64,000 bases of DNA from Obelidium mucronatum. Taxonomy: Eukaryota; Chytridiomycota; Chytridiomycetes; Chytridiales; Chytriomycetaceae. Location: positions 1 to 64,000 of the forward strand of contig JAIVFH010000062.1 of NCBI GenBank assembly GCA_025765595.1, given 5' to 3'. Made by a program: the position numbers and the translations under genes. The notes under the pieces were generated by a model, which searched no databases, was not told the origin of the DNA, and was given only the letters and a program-made list of their open reading frames with translations. Shown piece after piece: positions 31,701 through 41,615 of this stretch; positions within the stretch are counted from its first letter, which is position 1, and every line of letters starts with the position of its first letter.

Positions 31701-32943
31701 GAAACGTCGTGCTGCTGAGAAAATTATCCCGCAAGCCGATATGCCTCTACGAACTGTAAAAACCATTTTGCATGAATTGTGTAACTGTTTGGGTGAAAGA
31801 GCTCTTCAGTGCACTGCTCTTGTAGATGACCCAAGCCGTAGCCATGCGGTCGGATATATGCGTCAAATGTTGGGTCAGCCTGCTGCGGCTGTTGCCGCGC
31901 CGATACCTTCTTCGGCGAGCCGCCCCACAGCGTCTCCTACGGAGTATGACCAGAAACTTCAGGCATTAAAGCGATCCATGACTGCTCCTGCACGTGATTC
32001 CACGGATCAACTCGCGAACATTTCTGCATCAAAACATGTTGACAACAATGGCCAACTAAATTCGGGGATTAATTTCGCCCGCAGCAACTCAGAGGGACCT
32101 TTAGTCAGAACTGGAAGCAGATGCCCAATTGACTGTGATTTTTGCTCGAATCAGTGCCAAAGAAGAAACAAAGCAAGGAATCGCGGATTTGTATCAGTTC
32201 AAAAAACAGCATCCGGATTGCGAAGCATTTGTCAATCAGCATTTAGGAAAGACAGGGAATTACTTTCAAGGATATATTAAGCGCGGTTTGGCCGCTTTGG
32301 AGAATGACGAGAAGAACGGCGTTAGTGGTGGTAGTTCTTTGATCAGTCCTACGGCGACCTCTGCTTTTGGCTCAAGCGATGGCGTACAAGGCAGCAGCCG
32401 GTCAACAACTGGTATTACTATTATTTTTTCAGGGTTCTAGAGTCTTATTTGTTTCTTCAAGATGTCTATCGCGAAACATTGAGCAGATTTCAGCAACATC
32501 TTCACAAGGTGCGATACTTCCGATCCATGTTTTTTGACTGGTTCTAACGGTCATTCTATTTATTCCAGCCGGATTCTGTAGCCAGTTCGGAGCCCACCCT
32601 TTTACCAAAACAGCAAAGGTTCTCTGTTCCCACTCCCGCTGCTGCGACTTCAACTTTGGATGAAAATCACGCTCGCCCTCTTGCGACTAGATTATCCGTG
32701 CCGCCTTCGTCTGGAGTTTCTGATGTAAGCTGACCGTGGACTTTCACTGGCTACGAGTATTCCCTTATTTGTAACAACTGAAACAGATTATTCAGGAAAA
32801 CAAGGCGCCTGTGGCCAGAACCCAGACAGTTGAACAGTTGAAGGCGCGATTGGCAGCCATGAAGGTTAATAATTTGTTTTTTGTGCCCATCTCTAACGTA
32901 TATCATCTAGTTGCAACAAATGAATAGCGCGGACTCGCTTTGA
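25708..32943 (+). CDS. XMAP215/Stu2-family microtubule polymerase (multi-TOG), frameshifted in this assembly
   Basis: Adds tubulin at microtubule plus ends; acts at spindle poles, kinetochores and basal bodies. Exons include 25708-25764, 25819-26021, 26091-26220, 26281-26360, 26421-26511, 26573-26777, 26829-27049, 27100-27291, 27343-27801 and 27856 onward. TOG1 starts LPLSDRLVHS|QNWKCR and contains RSTLVPIVVDKGL. TOG2 follows (KFYESLQATKWSDRKETLE), then linkers rich in Ala/Pro/Lys. TOG3 is at about 27.95-28.8 kb, TOG4 (LLEKLGHAQWQLRKEGLEEL) at 28.9-29.7 kb, and TOG5-like HEAT repeats at 29.8-31.8 kb. The C-terminal tail ends QLKARLAAMKLQQMN. The ATG start is in good context. From about 28.07 kb onward at least eight single-base frame changes occur (near 28075, 29540, 30236, 30351, 30585, 30744, 30825, 32115); splice sites stay intact. 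No nonsense substitution was noticed. Confidence 0.85.
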
Positions 32944-33080
32944 TTTTTTTTGTTAACTTATTTTTTGGGAGACTTGACTTGTTTGTACAATTTTGTTATA
33001 ATTATTAAAGATTATTTATGGCTTTTCAATCCATTGTTTCTTTCATACGGTGGTTAGTATGCTCTTCTCGATTTCCAGCT

Positions 33081-33160
33081 TAAAGCACCCTGGTGTTTTG
33101 ACAAAAGCACCCCGGTGTACCTACAAAAGCACCCCGGTGTAACGACAAAAGCACCCCCAT
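33081..33160. repeat. 22-bp imperfect tandem repeat (about 3.5 units)
   Basis: Units read aaaagcaccccggtgt followed by a variable 6-bp end (tttgac, acctac, aacgac), with a truncated last unit. It sits just downstream of the XMAP215 gene. It may be a regulatory array, the edge of an unrecognised mobile element or a simple satellite. Confidence 0.8.
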
Positions 33161-33646
33161 CGCATCACTACATAAGAATCTGGCAGCTTTAGTTGATGTC
33201 AGTCTTGCAATGGTAAAACGCAACAGCAAGGAAAACTACGCAACGACACTCAAAGCAAAGTCTGTCAATAATAAAAGACAGGATGCCTTGTTAAGCCTAC
33301 AATCCAAGTTGACACTGTGTTCGATAACGGATACCGCAACTAACCTTCAACACAACATATATCCGATAGCATCATAGCATCAATCAATGCCTCAATTGAC
33401 GTCTTGAGGCTGAGCGAGTACCTCCAGCTATCGAACCAACGTTTCGTCGTTCCTGCGATGCCGGCAGAATGCAGACAACCTTCTTGGCTTATTGATAGCT
33501 TCCAGCCCTGCGTCGACAACACTTTGGGATCACATGTCGTTTCTCTCGCAACCGTTTGGGGTAATACGGTGTTGTAGGTAACACGGTTATAAAATCCATG
33601 ATTTGAGCACTTGTATAGCGAGCGTTGCGTGCCGTACCAGCTGACC

Positions 33647-33933
33647 TCACAGAGGCCTGTATTCATGAGATGGTGTGATGGTTTGTGATGGTTGTCTTTG
33701 AGAGTTAGTGATAGGTTGGTGTTCAAATTAATAAATGACCCTTACCATTGGTGTTGTGTTTCGTTAAGAGTCACTCACATAGATAGAGCTGTAAGAGCAA
33801 TCGGTGATTGAGTGATTTCGACGGTCTTGTCGTGATGTTGAAGTTGTTGCATCCTGAAAAGAGAAAAGAGTGCTAAACCCTATGAGCTCGTAAACCCGTC
33901 TGTATCAATGTTCGTGACTACTTACTCATTCAT
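33647..33933 (-). CDS. Possible small spliced gene (about 43 aa or longer)
   Basis: Join 33933-33926, 33853-33779, 33695-33647. Two good donors (GTAAGT, GTGAGT) and acceptors (TTTTCAG, CTCAAAG after a CTAAC branch-like site) connect in frame to a stop at 33647. The joined peptide is polar (MQQLQHHDKTVEITQSP). Codons upstream of the first ATG remain open to about 34005, so the true start may lie further upstream. No known family is recognised. Confidence 0.3.
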
Positions 33934-34301
33934 AGATGTAGCTGCAGCAGGATTACGGAGGTTGGCAGTAGTTGCTGGCAGTGAGTCATAAGGGCGGTGC
34001 TTCAACGGATTTCAACATTTTGTTTTCAAAAAACTTGAAAATTCGTGAGAGCATATTAACCATCGTACTTTCAACGTTGGGGACGAAAATCGCGAAGTTG
34101 CAGGAGAAGTGACCGGAAATGAAGAAGGTGTTCTTCTGCGACGCGTGTGAGTCTAACCTCAGACTGGAAAATATTGTCCGGATTATGTATTAAGTTTTGT
34201 GGGGTGGAAGCCGAATTTTGTAATTTAAGCTGTTTCAGATTGAAATCCGTTTTTAAAAACAACTATATATGTATGCAGATTAAGGTTTAAGATCTTTTTC
34301 T

Positions 34302-36242
34302 TTATCGAGGTAAAGTTCCTCTCTTCTTCAATTCGCCTTCTTGATTTACTTTTTCAAGTCGTTCTTGGTAAATTACATCAATTCGATTCCTGACATCATC
34401 GAATTCTTCTACAATTTGTTCAAACGCGCTGCGGGTGAGGCGGTAGAGCATGCAAGCAGAAGCAGCCTGAACGGTCGCTGTTCGCGGTATATTGGCCAAT
34501 AACGCGACCTCTGTTGGTTATTTATTGTAAGACGGTGTGGATGCTTGGAAAGATTGTTGAGACCACCTACCCCCAAAGAAGGCTCCATCCTTAAGAGTCG
34601 CAACAACTTTACCACCGACTATTATATCCACCTTTCCATTCTTTATAAAGTACTATGTCATCAATATTTTGTTTTAGCATCTCTGAAAATGAGAGGGGAA
34701 TACAAACAAGTTACCATTTCATGACCAAGCTCTCCTTGAGAAAAGACAATATCCCCAAATACATAAAACGACGCCGACAAAGAATTTGCGATTCTGAGCA
34801 AGAACAAATTATCTCTCCCATCCTCTTCCCCACGCTGCAAAAACGTGATTTTCGAAACCAATTCTTTGGCCGCAGTCAGTTTCCTGTCTTCCTCCTCCAA
34901 CTTTATTTTCGCCATTCTTTCCTTGAATATGATTTCAACGTTCCGCATCACGTCTTGGAATTCTGCGGTGATGCTTTCAAAGGATGGGCGAGTTAGTCGG
35001 TAGATCATTGTGGGGACGGCGGCTTGGACTGTGGCGGTTCGTGGGATATTGGCAATCAAGGCAACCTCTGTTGTTTGAGAAGTTGGAATTGGATTCTTTT
35101 TTTTCAGAAGAAAGTTTTAGGATTTTGCTCACCACCAAAGAAGGAACCTTCTTTTAGCGTTGTAACTTTTTTACCATTCACCACTATTTCAACGTGCCCA
35201 CTCTTTACGAAATACTACGTCGGAAAAAATTCGAGATCAATATAAAATGCACGCAAAAAAACCCCACGATTCTTACCATGTCATTCCCAATCTGCAGCGT
35301 GCCAAGGTGTGTCACGTTAGCGATTTAGCGAAAAGTGGAAAAAAAAAGGGGAGGGGGAGGTCTACAAACTAATACACTTACATCCCCTTGACTGAAAATA
35401 ACATCCCCAGCACAATAAAACACAGCCACAAGAGCCGACGCAATCCTCCCCAAAAAGAGTTCATCTCTCCCATCGTTTTCATGCCTCCTCAAAAACTCGA
35501 CTTTGGAAATCAATTCCTGCGCCGCAATTAATTTCCTCGCTTCTTCTTCTTCTCTTATTTTTTCCATTCTTTCCTTGTAAATGACATCGACTTTTGCTCG
35601 GACATCGTCAAATTCGTTCAATATGCTTGTGAAAGCGGGGCGTGTTAGGCGATATAAAATACATGAAGATTCGGTTTGGACTGTGGCTGTTCGTGGGATG
35701 TTTCCTATTAGCGCGACTTCTGTGATGGGGGGTTGGTTGTTGTGGAGAGCGGTGATTAAATGCGGGAATTCTGGCCACAAAGAATCAAGGGACACCAAAA
35801 AAAAATACCTCCAAAAAATCCGCCTTCTTCAAGTGTTGCCACTTTTTGATTTCCAACAATAACGCTCACTGATCCTTGCAAGATAAAATACATTTCGTGG
35901 CCAATCTAAAAGAATGAAAACAGGTATTTTTCGCTTCATTCGCTTATTTCAAAGCAGAGTGCAACCAACCTCCCCCTCTGAAATTCAAAAAAAAGGTCAG
36001 AAATCCAACTTCTTCCAACAAAAAAAGAGGAGATTTAATCACTCACGAATGAATACAATGTCACCAGGCACAAAATAACATGCAATAAGTGCTGACGCGA
36101 CACGTCCCAAAAAGAGTTCATCTCTTCCATCGCTTTGCTGACGATTCAAGAAGGATACTTTTGAAATCAACTCTTTGCAATTGTGTGCGGCAATTTCCAT
36201 TCTGAGAGAGTCATTCATTTCGCCAAGCAAGGTGGTCTTTCA

Positions 36243-36274
<32 letters not shown>

Positions 36275-38765
36275 GGGACTCCTCAATTTAAAACTTCAGA
36301 AATTTGAGAACTCACCTCCTCAAAGAATTTCCCTCGGTACTTTAGCTCATAATATTTCAAAACTTTTCGCCTTGTTATTGGGTTCAAATCTTTCCATTTC
36401 ATGTATTCTCTGAGTTCATCCATCTTTTGGGTGTATAGGCGACCGGACGCGTCTACACCCATTGCAACTGACGATATAACACCGACTACAAGAGCGTACT
36501 GAAGATGGAAAGGGGTTATTTTTTTTTTAAAGAAAGGTGTGGTTGAAGAGTAGAGAAGAGTAGAAATTTAATTACCAGTCCAGCCCCAACGATGACAAAG
36601 CACAGCACGATCCATTGCTCTGCAGCTTCCTTCGGCCTTTTGCAAAAAAAAAAAGTTGAATGAATTGTCGAAATTGAACGGGGGTTTTTCCTCCATAGTA
36701 CTTACGTATACATTGACGGAAACGTGTTGCTGATGGCCTAAAGATCAAATAATTAAAAAAAAAACCACCTCTAGAAACTTGTTCAACTCACAAAAAACAA
36801 AGACCACGTATACTTTTGAAAAAGCGAAGCATTCTTGACCCCCGCCATTTCCACCGAACTATACCCAAAACTCCTCCCCGCCAAATACAAACAACACGCC
36901 TGAACATGGAAAAACGCACAGACGATGAAAAGCAACGGCAGCACTATAGACAGGGAAGACCCAAGTCCCAGAATTATACTCAATTGTTTCAAGAAATTCA
37001 CAATTTTGGGTGTCGTTGAGATGATGGTTGGCAGTTTGTAGAGTCTAAGTAGTTTGATGAGCCATAGGAAGTTGTATGTTGGGGTTGCAAATAATTCAAA
37101 TGGCATCATGGTGATGAAATCAATTATGAAGCCGTGTCTGAAGTAATGGTATCGCCAATCATCTAGCGTTGGGTCTTTGATGTTTTGCATGGATGGATGA
37201 GACGCTCGAAGTGTAAATAGGTCGATAATGCAGTCCAGGCCATACATGCAAGACACGAAAATTGAATATGGATTACCCATGTATAGCTCAAAAGCAACCA
37301 CCATGGGTGATACCCACAAGACGCTCAAATGAACAACTGTTGGTGAGTGAGTGGGGTCAGAAGAGTAAAAAAAAAAAAAAAAAAAAGGCGAGACGGGGAT
37401 TTAAAAACGTACGAGCCATCAAAGTATCAAAATGCACAATGAAAACAGAGTGATCACTGAATCCATGCGTCCACACACTTCTATCATCCATCTCCGTGCC
37501 AATATCACTCATCATATCCGCAAAATACCGCGGATCGCTTTTGTTGGGAAAAGAAACCAATACTTTTGGACTCTCTTTATCCTTTGAATGATTTAATGAC
37601 GACAGCGAGCCTCCAATCGAGTACCTTGCGAGAACACTCGCTATCATGGATCGATTCCTGGACAACGACCGAGTCACTTGATTTTCTACCCATAGATCCC
37701 CCCTCTTTTCTGGTTTCGCGTCCCCGCCGCCGGCAGAGCTGGGAAACAAGGTATTTTCTTCCCCCAAAAAGCGAGTATCGTGAATGTCCAAACCGGTTGT
37801 TTCGAATCATCATCATCCACATGGATCGATACCAAAGGTTCAATCGTAGACTCATCTGCATTTGATTCGACACCCGCCAAAGGAGAGCGAATCGTATTAT
37901 TTCGCGATAGTTTCGAAGACTTTATAGATCCGTTTCTCGCATTAGAAGAGCGGCGATGAAATGTTTCAGCCGTTGGCGCCGAAGCAGGACTGTGTTTGGA
38001 TTCACGCATAGATATTTTGCCAACTGAAACTATGGAATCACTCGAGCTGTTTGTAGATTTACTGATTTGGATTTTCGGCAGTGGCAACACTGCAGCCTGC
38101 TCCACTGTTGCTCTCGCTAAAGTATAATACGATTTATCTTTTACTCCTCCAAAGTCCTGGCCAAGAGGGACAGCGGGGAGAGCAGTTGAGGAAACAGCCT
38201 GAGGACTCGTCGTGGTTACTGTGTTGCTGCCAATCTTTTCCCCCTTGTTGAATATCGCTTTGAATAAACTGTTTCCCGCTTTTTCCTCGCTTTCCACTTG
38301 ACTGAAGATCATGTCGCTGCTGCTTGTAAACGCCTTTTTGCTATGGCTTCCCAACAGATTCTTTTTGACAGTGACAGAACGCGTTCCTGGAAGCCCCGTT
38401 TTGCTCTCTGTTACATCGCTTTTCGTGCTGAAGCGGGAGGGAGAGGTGACTAGTTCCTGGGATCCGCCTTCAACCCGCTTAAGCGATGAGGCGAGGGAGT
38501 GGGCTGAAGTCGGCAAGTCGCTGATTGCCTGGGAAACAGTTCTGTTCATTGCGTAGCTCTTGATCAAATCTTCGGAACTCAGAATATTCCCTGGGATATT
38601 TGTTTCGACGGCGCGCTGCGATATTCGGGGGGAACTGCTGGTTGACATTGGCAAGTTTGCAAATATTTGTGAAGCTAAAGGCCTGAGCATCGCCATGTGA
38701 AGTTCCATTTGCTCAAACTTGTAGCGGAACTCGGAGAGGAGCTCCAGCCGAACAGAAATTTCCAT
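34302..38765 (-). CDS. Cyclic-nucleotide-gated ion channel with three tandem CNBDs
   Basis: Fourteen exons: 38765-37413, 37336-36792, 36737-36706, 36636-36576, 36498-36316, 36236-36047, 35977-35970 (8 nt), 35905-35809, 35719-35382, 35291-35277 (15 nt), 35214-35133, 35067-34715, 34652-34571, 34510-34302; about 1,180 aa. A long Ser-rich N-terminus leads into six membrane helices (S1 near LSVLWVSPMVVAFELYMG; weak S4 LWLIKLLRLYKLPTI). The pore helix and filter region AISNTFPSMYTPKEA and a C-linker (REYMKWKDLNPITRRKVLKYYELKYRGKFF) follow. Three CNBDs then repeat, each with FFGEVALxxNIPRTATVQ including the phosphate-binding Arg, joined by helical linkers. One frame change near 37790 in exon 1 is unexplained. 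It likely responds to cAMP or cGMP at the zoospore membrane. Confidence 0.85.
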
Positions 38766-38869
38766 CGTGGGTGCGTTTTTTTGGGGGGAGATTTACACGC
38801 ACTTGTGTCAGACCAAAAATCAATAAATATCACCATCTGAGGCTGCATCTCCCTCTTTTTAGTTCTAAT

Positions 38870-39060
38870 TAAATTCAATACTTGAATTCCTTTAACTGAT
38901 CTTCTTGGCTCACTTTTTCCAATGGCTCTAGATAAACGGCGTCGATTCTTCAAACTCTTACAAACTACTTTCAAAAGAGCTTCGCGTTAATCAATAAAGC
39001 ATGCACGCAGAAACAACTTGGTCCACTACCGACGGTAGGATAAATAAGAGGAGAATACAA
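38870..39060 (-). pseudogene. Relic of an additional CNBD
   Basis: On the minus strand upstream of the channel, translation gives DQVVSACMLY*LTRSSFES, matching VQAASACMLYRLTRSAFEQ of CNBD3. It then continues with further matches broken by stops (EFEE, SHWKK, AKKIS). The relic carries at least four stops and no splice signals. It is a decayed copy of the end of a CNBD, implying a former neighbouring channel gene or an earlier duplication. Confidence 0.6.
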
Positions 39061-39346
39061 TCTATAGCCATCAATGGAAATAAAAAAAAAAGAAGAATAC
39101 GGGAAAAGTTACCATCAAAGATGACTCATCTCACAAAAAAAGATGAATCGCCCCTTCTGGAAGCAGTCTTTCTATAAATATACACATATTATCGGTGGTT
39201 TTTTCGGTTCATTTTTAGAAAGAACGAGACGAAATACGTTTCCCTTTGTTCACAATCAACCAACTTCCATTGTCTCCTTTTCCAAAACCAAAAAAAAATC
39301 ACCGTCAACTCAAAAACCCCCAATCACCATAAAAAAAAAGAACAGA

Positions 39347-40246
39347 ATGACGGAAAACAGATTTTACGGATCCGGTGGAGACTCTGTGTCGCTGTCAGGA
39401 AAACTGGGGTCTGGAAAGGCAGCAGCAGCGCCAGCCAACATTGTCGATGTCACCTCGCCGCAGTCAGACCTCGAGTCCGACTTCCACGGGGGCGGCGGCG
39501 GCTGTTTGCGCATGTCCAATCTGACGTTCAAGGCTTGCCCGGCGCCTGGGCCCCCGCAGCCAAGCCCCAATGTCGCCGCACAAGGTTCGAAGGACGACCG
39601 AACGATCCACGGCGACGCCGGCGGGTCGCTCAATTTGTCAGCAGCGATGGGGTCGAGCAAAGCACCGCCGACGTATGCGACTGAGGCAGTGTCCCCAGGC
39701 AGTGTCCAAGTGCACGGCGACGGCATCGGGTCGCTGAAGCTGTCGGAGTCGCTGGGCACAAACAAGCCGCCGCCGACATATGCCAAGGAGGCCGTTGTCC
39801 ACGACGTGCGCGGCGACGCTGGCGGCTCGCTGAAGCTGTCCGAGGCGCTCGGCACAGGCAAGGCACCGCCAACCTATGCCGCCGAGGCTGCTTCGCCGGC
39901 TTCGGTGCAGCCGCACGGAGGCGGTGGAGGGTCGCTCAAGCTGTCGGAAGCTATTTCTTCCGCTTCGAATACAACAGAGAATACAAGCAACAGTCTGTCG
40001 AGAAAAAAGAGCTTGCTGAAAAACCTCAAAGAAGACACGCCGATGGACGACCTGCTCAAAATACTGGCGGGTGAAAACGGATGGACGGCCGAAGAGCTTG
40101 CAGAGGATACGGCAAAGTTCAAAAAGTACCGCATCAAGACAGTAAAGCAGGCACGCGACCTGACAATGAAGGCGTGGGATGAAATGACGGACTTGCTTCC
40201 CATCACGAAGGACTTGGTGCGCGCAGTGATTGGATGGGAGGCGTAG
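39347..40246 (+). CDS. Uncharacterised protein, GSLxLS-repeat family member 1
   Basis: 299 aa, single exon, ATG 39347. Five copies of a motif of the form (H/R)GDxxGSLxLSExLGTxKxPPTYA fill residues 5-210; examples are SGGDSVSLSGKLG, DAGGSLNLSAAMG, DGIGSLKLSESLG, DAGGSLKLSEALG and GGGGSLKLSEAIS. A C-terminal helical domain of about 65 residues follows (DDLLKILAGENGWTAEELAE, KKYRIKTVKQARDL, WDEMTDLLPITKDLVRAVIG). That end resembles a SAM-type helical bundle in size, but I cannot assign it. No signal or membrane segment is present. GC content and codon use are higher than in the flanking genes. Confidence 0.75.
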   Translation: MTENRFYGSGGDSVSLSGKLGSGKAAAAPANIVDVTSPQSDLESDFHGGGGGCLRMSNLTFKACPAPGPPQPSPNVAAQGSKDDRTIHGDAGGSLNLSAAMGSSKAPPTYATEAVSPGSVQVHGDGIGSLKLSESLGTNKPPPTYAKEAVVHDVRGDAGGSLKLSEALGTGKAPPTYAAEAASPASVQPHGGGGGSLKLSEAISSASNTTENTSNSLSRKKSLLKNLKEDTPMDDLLKILAGENGWTAEELAEDTAKFKKYRIKTVKQARDLTMKAWDEMTDLLPITKDLVRAVIGWEA

Positions 40247-40390
40247 ATTGTTGCGATTTTTATTTCCATTTTTTATTTGATTACCACATGAATACTTTTT
40301 TTTCCCCAACAATGGACCGTTAACTTTTTTTTACCACCAACAAACAAAGGATTTCCTTTCATCTTTTTTTTCGTTTAAAACCAAAACGCA

Positions 40391-41451
40391 ATGGAGTTCT
40401 TTGGCAGCGGCGGCACTTCGATGCGTCTCGCCGGCTACGGCGGCCACTCGGACGACGACAACTCCGACTCCGACTCCGACAACGCCGACCGCGCGTCAAC
40501 CGCAGTCGCCCCGCCAACGCCCGCAAAAGCCGCGCTGCCGAAAGCGCCGCTTAGTCAGCAGCCGCCCAAGCCGCAGGGTAACACGAAAGCCGCTGAAGCA
40601 CCCCCCGCAGGTCAGACACCCCCACACGCACAGAGTAAACAAGTAATCACGGAAGTCAAACAAGAAGTCAAACAAGAGGTCAAACAACCACTAAAACCTG
40701 CCCTCAAGCAACAAGTTCAACAAGTTCAACAAGTTCAACAAGTTCAACAAGTCAAACCTAAAATCAATCCGGAAGAAATCCCCGAACCCGTCGCACTATC
40801 CAACAAAAACAAGGACGAAGGAACCAGTCTCAGCCTCTCAAAACTTTTGACAGAGTCCCGAGAAAAACTAAACTACGATCCCAACCCACCATCGTCTATA
40901 CCTATTCCACAAAGTCCCAATCCAAGCACTGACGACAGAGTCTCTGATTTCAGAGGAAACCAACTCGGGTCACTCAGTCTTTCCAAAAAACTGACAGAAT
41001 CTCGAGAAGAATTGAATTATAATCCTCGTTCTACTACTACTAGTAATAGTAATGATGATGATCATGTTTTGGATCAGGTTTTGTTGCTTGTTCGGTCAAA
41101 GAGGGGTGATCAGGTTTCCGATGCGGTTCCTGTACATGTTTTGATGAAGGTGATTCGGATGGAGAATGGGTGGACTCAGGATGAGATGCTTGATGATTGT
41201 ATGTTAACGCCGGAGGCGGTTTTTCATAGTCCGCCCACCGCCGAGGGCGGTATCTCTTCTTTCCTCTCCATCTCGGCACATTGTTCTAATTATTACCAAA
41301 AAAAAACAACACAGTAAACATACTCAAAAAGTACCGCTTCAAAACCGTCAAGAATCTAAGATCTGTATCTTCCCACGCGTGGGACGAGATGAAGGACCTC
41401 TTGCCAACTACCAAAGACCTGATTCGGAAGTCTGTAGGATGGGTTGAATGA
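40391..41451 (+). CDS. Uncharacterised protein, GSLxLS-repeat family member 2
   Basis: Join 40391-41198, 41315-41451; 116-nt intron (GTATGT...ACACAG); 314 aa. It starts FFGSGGTSMRLAGYGG, has an acidic Asp/Ser run, Pro/Ala/Lys/Gln-rich linkers (KQEVKQEVKQ, repeated QQV from a 9-bp microsatellite at about 40708-40750), and two repeat motifs (DEGTSLSLSKLLTESREKL, QLGSLSLSKKLTESREEL). It ends with the family C-terminal domain (ENGWTQDEMLDD, KKYRFKTVKNLRS, WDEMKDLLPTTKDLIRKSVG). The intron splits the C-terminal domain; member 1 has none there. It lies 144 bp downstream of member 1 as a tandem duplicate. Confidence 0.75.
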
Positions 41452-41615
41452 AGATTCTATTTTTCTTAAATCTTTTTTTTTGATTTTTTTGGATTTTTTG
41501 CATTTGAATTTCAATCTAAATGCTTAATTTATTTATAATATTCTTTAAAACTATAATACTGCTCGGTATAGTATTAAAGAGAATTTCATCAATCAAAATT
41601 ATTCAATTTTTTTTT

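Larger units (their letters stand above)
32944..34301. other. Sparse intergenic region
   Basis: This stretch between the XMAP215 stop and the channel stop codon holds the 22-bp repeat and one possible tiny spliced gene. A 128-codon frame at 33340-33726 (minus) has no recognisable domain and begins without ATG context; I do not support it. Nothing else is evident in 33850-34300 apart from AT-rich sequence. Confidence 0.5.

Noticed and set aside
33081..33160. CRISPR-like array
   Set aside because: Units are contiguous at 22 bp with only 6-bp variable parts, too short for spacers, and the DNA is eukaryotic.
33340..33726. 128-codon minus-strand frame
   Set aside because: No recognisable domain, no good start, and it conflicts with the better-supported spliced model at 33647-33933.
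34071..34262. 63-codon minus-strand frame downstream of the channel
   Set aside because: Lies past the channel stop, shows no similarity to CNBDs and has no start context.
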